A DNA stretch of 64,000 nucleotides from JBEBVQ01 sp964527735 (lineage in GTDB: Bacteria > Bacteroidota > Bacteroidia > Chitinophagales > Chitinophagaceae), in assembly GCA_964527735.1 (NCBI GenBank), contig CAZGPG010000001.1:248001-312000 (forward strand), in the 5' to 3' direction. A model generated the notes under the pieces. It did no database searches. It was not told the origin of the DNA and saw only the letters and a program-made list of their open reading frames with translations. The translations under genes and the position numbers were made by a program. Numbering within the stretch: position 1 is the first letter of the stretch; each line of letters begins with the position of its first letter. This document shows positions 43,441 through 52,761 of this stretch, one piece after another.

Positions 43441-44358
43441 ATGAAGCTGGTATCTGTCATTACGGTAAACTTCAATCATGGATATGTGACAGAAGCGCTG
43501 CTGCATTCGCTGCAGCATCATAACGACTACCCGGAGATCGAGATCATTGTAGTGGACAATGGTAGCGATACAAACCCTGTTCCCGGCTGGCAGGCAAAAT
43601 ACCCCGGCGTTCGCTTTATCCGCTCTGAGGTCAACACCGGTTTTGCAGGTGGCAATAACATCGGTATCCGGGCTGCAAAAGGAGATTACCTTTTCCTGAT
43701 CAATAACGATACGGAAGTAACGGAAACATTGATTCGTTCCTTAACAGAAGTCATGGATCGTCATCCTGACGTAGGTATCATATCCCCGAAGATCCGTTAT
43801 TTCGACCATCCTGAAATATTGCAATATGCCGGTTATACCAAAGTGAATTACATCACCGGGCGTAATGTCTGTATCGGCCAGTTTGAGCAAGATGAAGGGC
43901 AACATGATACCCGTTCAGGGCCGACAGCCTATGCCCATGGCGCGGCTATGATGGTGCGCCGGCAGGCGCTGGATAAAGCAGGCCTGATGACGGAAAATTA
44001 CTTTCTTTATTACGAAGAGCTCGACTGGAGCGAACGCATCCGTCGTGCCGGTTACGAAGTGTATGCGCATATGCAGGCATTGATCTATCATAAAGAATCC
44101 GTTTCGGTAGGTAAAAAGACAGCGCTGAAAGAATACTTTATGAATCGCAACCGGATCCTGTTTGTACGCCGCTTTGCATCGCCGGGGGCTTTTATTGTCT
44201 TTTGCTGTTATTTCGCAGCAGTTGTGGTGCCCAGGAATATCTATAACTATATCAGGGAAGGGAATACTCATTTTATTCCGGTGTTGTTTAAAGCCATTGG
44301 CTGGCACCTTACACACCGGCCGGATAGTAGCGACACTGGTTATCCTGTCAAACATTAA
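43441..44358 (+). CDS. Glycosyltransferase family 2, rhamnosyltransferase-like
   Basis: A 305-residue GT2 enzyme. It starts LVSVITVNFNHGYVTEALLHSL, has IIVVDNGSDTN and FAGGNNIGIRAAKGDYLFLINNDTEV, with the NNDTEV motif replacing the canonical DxD as in the dTDP-rhamnosyltransferase-like branch, and the acceptor-side motif YYEELDWSERIRRAGY. A hydrophobic stretch near the C-terminus (GAFIVFCCYFAAVVV) may anchor it to the membrane. It opens a run of five glycosyltransferase genes on the plus strand with short gaps (3 bp to the next), so it is likely the first gene of an operon. The donor sugar cannot be determined. Confidence 0.9.
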   Translation: MKLVSVITVNFNHGYVTEALLHSLQHHNDYPEIEIIVVDNGSDTNPVPGWQAKYPGVRFIRSEVNTGFAGGNNIGIRAAKGDYLFLINNDTEVTETLIRSLTEVMDRHPDVGIISPKIRYFDHPEILQYAGYTKVNYITGRNVCIGQFEQDEGQHDTRSGPTAYAHGAAMMVRRQALDKAGLMTENYFLYYEELDWSERIRRAGYEVYAHMQALIYHKESVSVGKKTALKEYFMNRNRILFVRRFASPGAFIVFCCYFAAVVVPRNIYNYIREGNTHFIPVLFKAIGWHLTHRPDSSDTGYPVKH

Positions 44359-44361
44359 TAC

Positions 44362-45534
44362 ATGAAGACGGCTTTCTGGATATGTCTGTTTGTGGTGTTC
44401 TATACCTATATCGGTTACGGCATCCTGCTGTATCTGCTGGTTTGCCTGCGCCGGATGATACAGGGCAGGAGGGCCGTGTCAACAGATGAATCCCGTATGC
44501 CCACGCTTACGCTCGTGGTAGCGGCTTATAATGAGCAGGATCTGATCGAAGAGAAGATCGCCAACACGCTTGCCCTGGCTTATCCTGCCGGGAAGCTGCA
44601 GGTGTTGTTTATTACAGACGGCTCTTCGGATGAGACGCCTGCAATCGTATCGCGGTATCATGAACAGGTCAGGTTGCTTCATACGCCGGAGCGCCGGGGC
44701 AAGATCCATGCGATACACCGGGCGATGGGCGAAGTGCATACGGACATCGTGGTATTTACCGATGCCAATACCATGCTGAATAGCGAAGCATTGCTGCTGA
44801 TCGCCCGGCATTATTCAGACCCGGCTGTAGGCGCTGTGTCTGGCGAAAAGCGGGTAGCTGTCGATGCCGTTTCGGATGCTACGGCAGGCGAGGGCTTTTA
44901 TTGGAAATATGAATCCACGCTGAAAAAATGGGATTCGGAATTGTATTCCGTGGTAGGAGCAGCGGGAGAATTGTTCAGCATCCGGCGGGCGCTATACCAG
45001 CCTGTAGCCGGAGATACGATCCTTGATGATTTTATGATTTCGATGCTCATTGCTGCCGGGGGGTACCGGATTGTGTATGAACCGGATGCATACGCGCTCG
45101 AGACTTCTTCTGCCAGCATCGGCGAAGAGCTGAAGCGCAAAGTCCGGATTGCGGCCGGAGGCATACAATCGGTAGTGCGCCTGGGACGGTTGCTGGATCC
45201 GTTCCGGTATCCGTTTTTGTCGTTTCAGTATATCAGCCACCGTGTGCTGCGCTGGACGGCGACTCCCTTTTGTATGATCGCTGTTTTGCTGTTGAATGTG
45301 CTGATCGTCGCGCAGGGCGGGGGATTGCTTTATATAATATTACTGGCAGGGCAGCTATTGTTTTACCTGTCGGCATTCCTGGGATGGGTGATGGAGCGGC
45401 GGAAGGTAAAGATCAAGCTGCTTTTTGTGCCTTATTATTTTTGTATGATGAACTATGCGGTACTGGCTGGTATCAGGCGTTATATCTCCGGCCGGCAGAG
45501 CGCCGTATGGGAGAAGGCGAAGAGAAAGGCATAG
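44362..45534 (+). CDS. Membrane glycosyltransferase family 2, processive type
   Basis: A 390-residue membrane GT2. An N-terminal membrane helix (FWICLFVVFYTYIGYGILLYLL) precedes the catalytic domain: LTLVVAAYNEQDLIEEKI, ITDGSSDETPAI, IVVFTDANTML (the DxD-type site) and the acceptor motif DDFMIS. Two or three C-terminal helices follow (FCMIAVLLLNVLIVAQGG, LYIILLAGQLLFYL). The QxxRW-like motif of true processive synthases is replaced by a K(V/R)RIAAGG stretch, so it may be a poly- or single-sugar transferase. It lies 3 bp after the preceding gene. Confidence 0.9.
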   Translation: MKTAFWICLFVVFYTYIGYGILLYLLVCLRRMIQGRRAVSTDESRMPTLTLVVAAYNEQDLIEEKIANTLALAYPAGKLQVLFITDGSSDETPAIVSRYHEQVRLLHTPERRGKIHAIHRAMGEVHTDIVVFTDANTMLNSEALLLIARHYSDPAVGAVSGEKRVAVDAVSDATAGEGFYWKYESTLKKWDSELYSVVGAAGELFSIRRALYQPVAGDTILDDFMISMLIAAGGYRIVYEPDAYALETSSASIGEELKRKVRIAAGGIQSVVRLGRLLDPFRYPFLSFQYISHRVLRWTATPFCMIAVLLLNVLIVAQGGGLLYIILLAGQLLFYLSAFLGWVMERRKVKIKLLFVPYYFCMMNYAVLAGIRRYISGRQSAVWEKAKRKA

Positions 45535-45583
45535 ATTATTGCTAAAGCTATCTACATTTTCTATCTTTCACGAAATTTTCATC

Positions 45584-46492
45584 ATGGGCATGTTTAGCCT
45601 GCCGGGCTGGATCAAACCGCACCTTTTTACAGGTAAAAAATTTGATGACCTCACGCCTGAAGAGATCAGGGATCTGCAAACCCGTATCGCCCGTTTCCAG
45701 GATGATGATCCGGAGGTTTCTATTATGATACCCGCCTGGAATGAGGAGAACAATATCTTCCGTGCTTTATCGTCGCTTACGGCCAACAAGACACGGTACC
45801 GCGTAGAGCTGGTGGTGATCAACAACAACTCTACAGACAGGACGCAGCTTGTGCTCGATACATTGGGCGTACGCAGCTACCTGCAGCCGGAGCAGGGCAC
45901 GCCTCATGCCCGCCAGTTGGGACTGGAGCGTGCCAGGGGTAAGTACCATCTTTGTGCCGATTCGGATACTTTTTATCCACCCCGCTGGATTGATCATATG
46001 GTGGTGCCCATGGAAAAAGATCCGCAGATAAAAGGCGTTTACGGAAGGTATGCTTTTGTGCCGCCTGAAGGGTACGGCCGTTTCGGACTTTGGCTTTACG
46101 AAAAGGTTACCGGCATCCTGATACGCATCCGTAAACGCAAGCGCGAGTTTATCAACTTCCTGGGCTTTAATATGGGCTTTGTGACGCAGACTGCACGGGA
46201 GACGGGCGGTTTTATTGTATCGGGCGTACGTATGTTCGACAATGCCGCCGGAAGCGATTATTTTGTGCTCGAAGCTGAAGACGGGAGGATGGCGCTCAAC
46301 CTGCAGAAGCAAGGGCGTCTTAAGCTTGTGACGCATCCCGCCGCCCGTGCTTACACTTCCCCCCGCAGGCTGATGTATGACGGCAGCATCTGGAAGGCAT
46401 TTAAAAACAGGCTGAAAGGGCAGGGCGCCTACCTTCCGGAATACATAACCGGTAAGGAAAAAGATAAATCAACCGGAGATACAAAATCATAA
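45584..46492 (+). CDS. Glycosyltransferase family 2
   Basis: A 302-residue GT2 protein. After a short leader (MGMFSLPGWIKPHLF) the catalytic core has VSIMIPAWNEENNIFRAL, VVINNNSTDRT and CADSDTFYPPRWIDH, the DSD site for metal and nucleotide-sugar. A Lys/Arg-rich stretch (RIRKRKREF) is consistent with membrane contact. I start at the ATG at 45584; an earlier in-frame ATG lies inside the preceding gene and would give an unlikely basic leader. It is 49 bp from the previous gene and 6 bp before the next. Confidence 0.88.
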   Translation: MGMFSLPGWIKPHLFTGKKFDDLTPEEIRDLQTRIARFQDDDPEVSIMIPAWNEENNIFRALSSLTANKTRYRVELVVINNNSTDRTQLVLDTLGVRSYLQPEQGTPHARQLGLERARGKYHLCADSDTFYPPRWIDHMVVPMEKDPQIKGVYGRYAFVPPEGYGRFGLWLYEKVTGILIRIRKRKREFINFLGFNMGFVTQTARETGGFIVSGVRMFDNAAGSDYFVLEAEDGRMALNLQKQGRLKLVTHPAARAYTSPRRLMYDGSIWKAFKNRLKGQGAYLPEYITGKEKDKSTGDTKS

Positions 46493-46498
46493 AGAGGA

Positions 46499-47278
46499 AT
46501 GGCATCTTACCGTTTTGAAGAAGTGACGCTCCTCGTGACACATTATAACCGTAGCCGCTCGCTCGAGCGACTGCTGCTGGCATTCCGCCGGCTCAATTGT
46601 CATTTCGGAGGTGTGGTCGTATCTGATGACGGAAGCCGTCCGGAGCATCTTGAGCGATTGCAGTCATTGCAGGCGGAGCATGATTTTACCCTTGTTACCA
46701 CCCCTCAAAACCGCGGATTAGGCAATAATATCAACAAAGGTCAGGATGCCGTCACTACGCCCTATACGTTGTACGTGCAGGAAGATTTTGAGCCGTCAGA
46801 TCATTTCCCGGCCCATTTTCCGGATGCTTTGCAGTTTATGCAGGAGGATGCGCAACTGGATATCGTGCGGTTTTATGCCTATTTCCCTTATCCCGTGATG
46901 AAGCCTTATGGGAAGGGTTTTTCCAGGATGATCTACCGCTGGTGGAATCTCAATCATATCAAAGCTTACATGTACAGCGATCATCCGCATCTGCGGCGGA
47001 GCGATTTCTTTCAGAAATTCGGACGGTATCGTGAGGGGATCCGTCCGGATAAAACGGAGTATAGTATGGCTGTAACCTTTTTGCAGCGGGGAGGCGCCGG
47101 TTTGTTTTATAATGATTTCACTACATTATTCTACCAGAAAAATGAAGCGGATGAACCCAGTACGATCGGGCGGGTGGCCTGGCGGCAACGGGAAAATCCG
47201 TTGATACTGTTTTTAAGATGGGTGTATCTGAAATTTCGTCTGATCAGGACCACATGGGATGTCTGGTTTAAAAAATAA
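46499..47278 (+). CDS. Glycosyltransferase family 2-like, tandem copy 1
   Basis: A 259-residue GT2-like protein with VTLLVTHYNRSRSLERLL, VVVSDDGSRPEHLERL, NRGLGNNINKGQDAV and LYVQEDFEPS, where ED replaces the classical DxD. The C-terminal half has SDHPHLRRSDFFQKFGRY and FYQKNEADEPST. The next gene repeats all of these motifs with small changes, so the two arose by tandem duplication. An AAGAGGA sequence sits just before the ATG at 46499, a plausible ribosome-binding site. Function as a sugar transferase is inferred from family. Confidence 0.85.
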   Translation: MASYRFEEVTLLVTHYNRSRSLERLLLAFRRLNCHFGGVVVSDDGSRPEHLERLQSLQAEHDFTLVTTPQNRGLGNNINKGQDAVTTPYTLYVQEDFEPSDHFPAHFPDALQFMQEDAQLDIVRFYAYFPYPVMKPYGKGFSRMIYRWWNLNHIKAYMYSDHPHLRRSDFFQKFGRYREGIRPDKTEYSMAVTFLQRGGAGLFYNDFTTLFYQKNEADEPSTIGRVAWRQRENPLILFLRWVYLKFRLIRTTWDVWFKK

Positions 47279-47285
47279 AAGAAGC

Positions 47286-48077
47286 ATGGCGGCTGATAAT
47301 TATGTATTTCATGGCGTTACCTTGCTGGTGACGCATTATAACCGGAGCAGCTCCCTGATCCGTCTGCTGGAATCGTTTCGTAACCTGGGCTGCCGGTTCG
47401 ATGATATCGTTGTCTCCGACGACGGAAGCCGTCCGGAGCATTTGCAGGCGCTGCAGGCATACCAGACGGAGCATGCTTTTCGTTTGGTGACGACGCCGGT
47501 AAACCACGGACTGGGCCATAATATTAACAAAGGACAGGATGCCGTTACGACATCTTACACATTGTATGTGCAGGAAGATTTTGTACCGGTACCCGTATTT
47601 CCGGAGCGGTTTTCAGAAGCGCTGCAATTAATGAAAGACCGTCCGGAGCTGGATATTGCCCGGTTTTATGCCTATTTCAGGTACCCTTATCTGAAGCCGG
47701 CAGCACATGGTTTTTCGGAGATGCGCTTTAAGTTGTGGCTGCCTGGCTATCTGAAATTCTATATGTACAGTGATCATCCGCATTTGCGACGCAGTGACTT
47801 CCTGTCGAAGTTCGGCCGGTATACGGAAGGTACGAAAGGCGATGTGACGGAATACCGGATGATGATGTCGTTCCTGCAGCAGCGGGGGAAAGGACTGTTC
47901 TATGAGGATTACAAGGGGCTTTTTGACCAGAAGAACAGTGCCGATGAGCCCAGCACGATGAAGCGGAATTACTGGCGCGAAAGTGGCAATATACTCGTTA
48001 CCGGACTACGTCATCTGTACCGGCACATCCGGTTCAATTATGATTACCTGTTCACTGTTTTCCGGGGAAAGTATTAA
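47286..48077 (+). CDS. Glycosyltransferase family 2-like, tandem copy 2
   Basis: A 263-residue paralogue of the preceding gene with VTLLVTHYNRSSSLIRLL, VVSDDGSRPEHLQAL, NHGLGHNINKGQDAV, LYVQEDFVPV and SDHPHLRRSDFLSKFGRY. The two probably act on related acceptors or with related donors. I use the ATG at 47286, 7 bp after the previous stop. An in-frame ATG at 47259 would overlap copy 1. It is the last gene of the plus-strand glycosyltransferase run and is followed by a palindrome cluster. Confidence 0.85.
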   Translation: MAADNYVFHGVTLLVTHYNRSSSLIRLLESFRNLGCRFDDIVVSDDGSRPEHLQALQAYQTEHAFRLVTTPVNHGLGHNINKGQDAVTTSYTLYVQEDFVPVPVFPERFSEALQLMKDRPELDIARFYAYFRYPYLKPAAHGFSEMRFKLWLPGYLKFYMYSDHPHLRRSDFLSKFGRYTEGTKGDVTEYRMMMSFLQQRGKGLFYEDYKGLFDQKNSADEPSTMKRNYWRESGNILVTGLRHLYRHIRFNYDYLFTVFRGKY

Positions 48078-48397
48078 GGAATGATCTGTCTCCCCCGCTC
48101 AGTACAAGGTATCGGGAGTTTATGTAAACAGGGGGGGGCTTGCTTTTGAGCAGCACCGTGCGTTACGCTCCGTAGGAGCACCCTGTTTATAGAGCACGGC
48201 ATATCATATAGATCCACCCCGGAGGGGTGTCCTGTTTATAACCTGCCGGAACAGGAGGCTCCTACGGAGCCGGCGTGTGTTGTAATTGTTGGCTATAAAC
48301 CGGTCGCTCCTACGGAGCGGATTCGTACCTGAGATCTTCCCCGGACAATAGCGATTACGTGTTTACTTCATTCCGGAAATAGCCGGATAATTATTCG
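48078..48397. repeat. REP-like hairpin cluster (GCTCCTACGGAGC family)
   Basis: This gene-free 320 bp carries four short GC-rich hairpins with 3-nt loops: GCTCC-GTA-GGAGC at 48167, CACCCC-GGA-GGGGTG at 48215, GGCTCC-TAC-GGAGCC at 48257 and CGCTCC-TAC-GGAGCG at 48305. CCTGTTTATA occurs at about 48182 and 48231, with the reverse form CTATAAAC at 48293. It is a different palindrome family from those at 4.9 kb and 25.2 kb. No gene is seen. Confidence 0.7.
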
Positions 48398-48589
48398 CTA
48401 AGGTTCGAAGTCCGGTTCGTCTTCCTTATGCTCGGGTATGTCTTTCTTGTGTGGGTACTCCTTGTTTTTGCGGCTGTCCAGATCATCTTTATTCTCCGGT
48501 ATTTTACCGCCTGATTGAGAAACATCAGGATTTCTGCGCGCATTATTTGCGTGTTTATTCTGGTCCGTATATTTCGTTGTTTTTTTCAT
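48398..48589 (-). CDS. Small highly charged hypothetical protein, 63 residues
   Basis: A hydrophilic, Lys/Asp/Glu/Asn-rich protein (KKTTKYTDQNKHANNARRNPD ... HKKDIPEHKEDEPDFEP) with no predicted fold or membrane segment, likely disordered. Similar short acidic-basic proteins occur widely in Bacteroidota with no known role. The ATG at 48589 is clear, and the codon pattern is plausible, but a 63-codon frame could still be chance. It is transcribed toward the palindrome cluster. Confidence 0.45.
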   Translation of the reverse strand: MKKTTKYTDQNKHANNARRNPDVSQSGGKIPENKDDLDSRKNKEYPHKKDIPEHKEDEPDFEP

Positions 48590-48766
48590 AATCCCGGTTT
48601 ATAATAATGGAAGTAAAAATCATACCATTAAGAACCTTTTTGTATATAATTACTGTTTTAAGAAGCCCCGGCATTTGCTTTTTCCTATAAATAATCCATA
48701 TATTGCGTATATTATATTATGAGTAACGGGGTATTGCGTGTATTCACATATTAGCTACAATTAGAA

Positions 48767-49225
48767 ATGACTGAAACAATAAAAAGGCTTGAACAACTGT
48801 TGAAATCAGGATCAGGCTATATATCCCAATTGCGCGAATCCGAATTGAGCCACAAAACTTCTCCCGGGAAATGGTCTAAAAAGGAAATTTTAGGTCATTT
48901 AATTGATTCCGGAATAAATAATCTTCAACGTTTTACTGAAATACAGTTTGAGAACAAGCCCTATAAAATTAAAAAGTATAGACAGGATGAATTGGTTAAA
49001 GCCAATAATTATCAAGACGCAAAAATTGATGAAATCACTAAGCTTTGGCTTGCATTGAATAATAGGATTTTAGAGATAATGAAGCGTCAAACTGTAATGA
49101 CATTGAACTACGAGATTGAAATTACTGAAGATGATTTTTCTGATTTAAGATTTCTCATGATTGACTATGTTGACCATTTAGAACATCATTTGAATCAAAT
49201 AACGAAAACTGTAGCTAATAACTAA
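48767..49225 (+). CDS. DinB-family four-helix protein
   Basis: A 152-residue DinB/YfiT-like protein. Metal-ligand histidines of the family are in place: LGHLIDS (His44) and DHLEHHLNQI (His137 and His141, spaced HxxxH). WSKKEILGHLIDS and NNLQRF are typical of the family, which includes thiol-transferase and damage-inducible members of mostly unknown function. The gene and its upstream region (from about 48.6 kb) are clearly more A/T-rich than the surrounding glycosyltransferase genes, suggesting a separate origin. It converges on the GT4 gene, ending 52 bp from it. Confidence 0.87.
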   Translation: MTETIKRLEQLLKSGSGYISQLRESELSHKTSPGKWSKKEILGHLIDSGINNLQRFTEIQFENKPYKIKKYRQDELVKANNYQDAKIDEITKLWLALNNRILEIMKRQTVMTLNYEIEITEDDFSDLRFLMIDYVDHLEHHLNQITKTVANN

Positions 49226-49276
49226 GCTTCGTCTTTCCCGAAGGGCTGGAGATGAATGCTTATTTGAACGGAATCG

Positions 49277-50494
49277 TTAACGGGGATTCCTGCCATATCC
49301 CCGGATCGCACGGTATATAGCCGCAACGCTGTTCTCCCAGGTATGCGTAGCTGCATAAGCCTTCCTTGCTTCCTGTAAGGCAGGTGTGTCTTCCTGTAAC
49401 GCACGCTGTATAAGCACGCTGTAATCTTCCTTCGTTACAGCCTGGTACGTATGTTTACTGAAGATGCTCATGGCTTCGGTTTTTGTGGCCACCACCGGTT
49501 TGCCCAAGGCAAGGTATTCATCTATCTTCCTGGGATAGTTGCCGATGGTCACTTCATTGATCACCTGGGGATTAATGCATACATCGAAAGCGTTAATGTA
49601 CGCAGGCAGTTCAGGAATATTTTTACTGCCTGTGAAATGCACGTTCGGTGCGTTGTGCAGCCTGCTGCTGCGAAACTGATCGTCTTCAGGCCCCACGAAT
49701 ACAAACTGCCATTGAGGGTGATGAACGGCAAGATATTCGAGCAGCGGTATGTCGAGGCGCAGACTTTGCAAAGCTCCTACGTAACCGATGACGGGGTGGG
49801 GTATCTGTGCGATGTCTTGCGGAACAGGGCTGCCGATACCCGCCGTAAAAATGTCAATATCACATCCCTGTCCTACATCATAAGAGTGCGGGTTATATCT
49901 CCGGCAATAGGCAGCGAGGTAGGACGAATTGGCTACACATGCATCGCTCTGGGCAATGAGTTCCGGCTCCATCTTTGCACCGTGTTTTTTCCAGTAATCT
50001 ACCGCCAGCAGGTAATCACGTGAGTAATAAACGGAAATAGCCGGATTTAGTAAAGACTTGAGATGGAAGCTCCGGAAAATATCGTTGTCGTTGAACAGGA
50101 TAAAGTCGGAGAGCTGCAGTTGCGTGATTGCTTTTTTGATGGATGCGGCAAACCTCTGGTTATTCAGTTTGTTCAGTTGTTCGAATAGCTGCTGGTTGCC
50201 AATCCGGTTGATGGATTCGATAAGCCGGTCCGGGTAATAAGTCCACAGGTTATCGTTGATCTGCTCGAGGCCGTTGCGCTTGCCGGCAATCACCTCCATT
50301 CTTTTCTTTACAGCCGGGTCTGTTCTGTTGCGCCACAACGTGATCCGGTCGAGCGGAGCATTTACGTACAATACCTTATTATTACGGCTGAATTCGACAG
50401 CGATATTTTTACAATTGCTGCCAATGTCCGTATCCCAGGGCTGCTGGCCTGTGATGATAATGTGTCTGCCTTGTATCGGATCCTTATTGGCCAA
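49277..50494 (-). CDS. Glycosyltransferase, GT4/TuaH-like
   Basis: A 405-residue GT-B enzyme. The N-terminal part starts HIIITGQQPWDTDIGSNCKNIA, followed by LYVNAPLDRITLW. The C-terminal nucleotide-sugar domain has VIGYVGALQSLRLDIPLLE, FVFVGPEDDQF and YPRKIDEYLALGKPVVAT, the E.LA.GKPVV block of GT4 enzymes. No membrane segment is seen. The start codon appears to be TTG at 50494, 12 bp past the FkbM stop; an in-frame stop lies upstream and no ATG follows in time. It is the last gene of the minus-strand polysaccharide operon. Confidence 0.87.
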   Translation of the reverse strand: MANKDPIQGRHIIITGQQPWDTDIGSNCKNIAVEFSRNNKVLYVNAPLDRITLWRNRTDPAVKKRMEVIAGKRNGLEQINDNLWTYYPDRLIESINRIGNQQLFEQLNKLNNQRFAASIKKAITQLQLSDFILFNDNDIFRSFHLKSLLNPAISVYYSRDYLLAVDYWKKHGAKMEPELIAQSDACVANSSYLAAYCRRYNPHSYDVGQGCDIDIFTAGIGSPVPQDIAQIPHPVIGYVGALQSLRLDIPLLEYLAVHHPQWQFVFVGPEDDQFRSSRLHNAPNVHFTGSKNIPELPAYINAFDVCINPQVINEVTIGNYPRKIDEYLALGKPVVATKTEAMSIFSKHTYQAVTKEDYSVLIQRALQEDTPALQEARKAYAATHTWENSVAAIYRAIRGYGRNPR

Positions 50495-50506
50495 AGCTTC
50501 CTGTGG

Positions 50507-51241
50507 TTATTTTTCCGGTATAAAGATAAAATTACTGTCTTCCTGCCCGGTATAAGGAACAAATTTTCCATCTTCATGCACATGCACTGAATATCCGATG
50601 CCTTTCAGCAGGTCAATACAGGCAGTGCGTACCTCGTTTGCCCATAGCTCGCAATAAATATAAGGTCTGTGCCGCGCCAGCAATTTTTCTGCACCTTTGA
50701 ATACCTGGTATTCAAAGTTCTCCACATCAATCTTAATGGCGCTTATGCCGGGCAGTTGCTGCATTTCTTTCATGTCGTCGAGACGGCGGATCGGGACGGA
50801 AAATAATGCGCCCGGTATTTTTGTCGCTGCTTCAGGGTCGGAAATCACGTGTGATAATCCCTGCATCTTTACTTTTGCGACGGCCGGCCGGATCATCTGT
50901 ACATGCCCGTTTTCATCACCGAGTGCGGTTTCTATTATTTTTACATTTGGCAGCCTGTAATGCTTCACCACACGTTTCAGCGTGATCAGATTTTCCGGTA
51001 TAGGTTCGAAAGAATACACCGGTACCTGCCTGTTCTTTAATGCCAGTACCGCGGTCATGGCGCCGATATTGGCGCCGATATCAAGTATGGCGCCATCTGC
51101 CGGTATCAGTTTCAGAAAAGCATCAAATGGTTCTTCGTGCTTTCCGGACTGTAGCCGCCGGATGGTGTACAAGGCAAAGAAAAAAAGATATCGTTGATAT
51201 CCCAGTGTTCGCTGCAATAGCCATTTCACGATGTTCTTCAT
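50507..51241 (-). CDS. FkbM-family methyltransferase
   Basis: A 244-residue SAM-dependent methyltransferase. Motif I is AILDIGANIGAMTAVLA, then YSFEPIPENLITLKR and the FkbM hallmark AIKIDVENFEYQVFKGAEKLL. It likely methylates a sugar hydroxyl of the polysaccharide made by the surrounding genes. The start ATG at 51241 overlaps the stop of the ligase gene in an ATGA quartet (51238-51241), so the pair is translationally coupled. The N-terminal 25 residues are amphipathic and may contact the membrane. Confidence 0.92.
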   Translation of the reverse strand: MKNIVKWLLQRTLGYQRYLFFFALYTIRRLQSGKHEEPFDAFLKLIPADGAILDIGANIGAMTAVLALKNRQVPVYSFEPIPENLITLKRVVKHYRLPNVKIIETALGDENGHVQMIRPAVAKVKMQGLSHVISDPEAATKIPGALFSVPIRRLDDMKEMQQLPGISAIKIDVENFEYQVFKGAEKLLARHRPYIYCELWANEVRTACIDLLKGIGYSVHVHEDGKFVPYTGQEDSNFIFIPEK

Positions 51242-52761
51242 TTGGCTGGAACAGTATTTTGTGATGATAGACTTAACATTTGCTTTTCCTGATCGAGCCG
51301 GTACGTAACCTGGATGAGCGCCGCTGCCAGAAAGAACAGTGTGCTGGTAGGGAATTGCACCAGGGCTTCCTGGGGATAATTGGCGATGTTGAGTGCAAAC
51401 AGTACCAGTGTCATCGCCATGCAATAGCTCTTCAGTTCCGGATCTTTGATCAGGTAATAATTGTTGATGCCTGCCCGGAGGATCATGAACATCAGGATAC
51501 AGAACAACAGCAGGCCAACCCAGCCCAGCTCCACTGCAACCCGTACATAGCCGCTGTCGGGCGGGAAGTTGGCCAGGTATGAATCCGGGGCAAAGCGTTG
51601 ACCCCATACGCCGGTAGCTCCCAGACCGCCGCCTATCGGGTGCGACTGGATATAGGGCTGGATGATCCGCTGGTTGATCGTACGCACGTTGAATGACGGA
51701 TCATCACTTGGCTTGAAGGCGGTCTGGAAGCGAAGCAGCAGCGGGTCTGAGGTAGGTATATTGATCAGTATCAGTGCACAAAAGCCTGCAATCCCGGCTA
51801 CAATGAGCGTGGTGCGGTTGTACCGGAATATAGCCAGCAATACGAGCGCTGCCGGGATCAGTACGTAAGCGCTCCGGGTGCCGGAATACAGCATGGTGAT
51901 AAAAAACAACACCGCCAGACCGGCAAGGATAAATTTCCGGGGAGGACTGATAAACCTGACCGCGATAAGGCTGATGCAGATGATGGCTGCAATCGCCATG
52001 TTGAATGAATATACCATCGGGTCCGAAAAAATGGAAAACTTCCGCCAGTGCCCGTCAATAAAGAATAATTCCGTAATCCGCGGATCTGACTGGATCCATG
52101 CAAGCTCGCTGTCTGAGAATCCCCAATACTCCTGCTTGATCGCATATAACGACCCGATGAGTGCCAGCAGCAACCATAACTTGAATATTGTACGGATAAA
52201 TTGTATGCTCCTTATCTGGTAAAGGAATACGAAATAGAGCAGCATTACCACAGCAATCGAGCGGACGGTATAGACCCATGCCAGCCGGGATGAGGCCGCC
52301 GGGTTGAGAAACGCGAGCAGGTTATAACCGATCCACAGGAGAATGACCGTGCTGACAGCCCCTTTTAGCAGGTGTGCATTCCGCTCTTTCTTCAGCCGGA
52401 ATAGCATGCCTGTTATCAATAGCAATTGTATGACGTCCATGAGCGTCCCCAGCGGGAAAGGAATTCCCTGCCGCATCAGGAAGAAAAGCAGATAGGAAAT
52501 GGTCAGCAGCACAATGATGCCGAATTCAGGATATATGATGATCCCGCATACCACCGGCAAAGCGGCTATTACTACCAGAATTAAAATGCCTGATTTAACA
52601 CCCCCGTAAGCTGTAGCGCCGCCAATGAGCAGTGAAACAGTAAGCAGCAATATGAAGCCAAAAGTGTTCCGGCATTGTTCCACAATCAGTTTTTGCCGGA
52701 TGTATCCGGCAAGTGTCGTCAGAAGGCGACCGGGCATGATATGTTTCTTCGTAGCGCTCAC
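51238..52761 (-). CDS. O-antigen ligase / polymerase family membrane protein (Wzy_C)
   Basis: A 507-residue protein with about twelve membrane helices and a large periplasmic loop containing ARG/His-type landmarks of the O-antigen ligase-polymerase family (RTINQRIIQPYIQSHPIGGG; GATGVWGQRF). It either polymerises repeat units or ligates finished chain to a lipid acceptor. In this operon polymerase is the more natural role, because no other Wzy is present, though a ligase cannot be ruled out. The start is a GTG directly after the TAA of the 48-residue membrane protein (an ATG 8 codons later is an alternative). Confidence 0.88.
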   Translation of the reverse strand: MSATKKHIMPGRLLTTLAGYIRQKLIVEQCRNTFGFILLLTVSLLIGGATAYGGVKSGILILVVIAALPVVCGIIIYPEFGIIVLLTISYLLFFLMRQGIPFPLGTLMDVIQLLLITGMLFRLKKERNAHLLKGAVSTVILLWIGYNLLAFLNPAASSRLAWVYTVRSIAVVMLLYFVFLYQIRSIQFIRTIFKLWLLLALIGSLYAIKQEYWGFSDSELAWIQSDPRITELFFIDGHWRKFSIFSDPMVYSFNMAIAAIICISLIAVRFISPPRKFILAGLAVLFFITMLYSGTRSAYVLIPAALVLLAIFRYNRTTLIVAGIAGFCALILINIPTSDPLLLRFQTAFKPSDDPSFNVRTINQRIIQPYIQSHPIGGGLGATGVWGQRFAPDSYLANFPPDSGYVRVAVELGWVGLLLFCILMFMILRAGINNYYLIKDPELKSYCMAMTLVLFALNIANYPQEALVQFPTSTLFFLAAALIQVTYRLDQEKQMLSLSSQNTVPAK

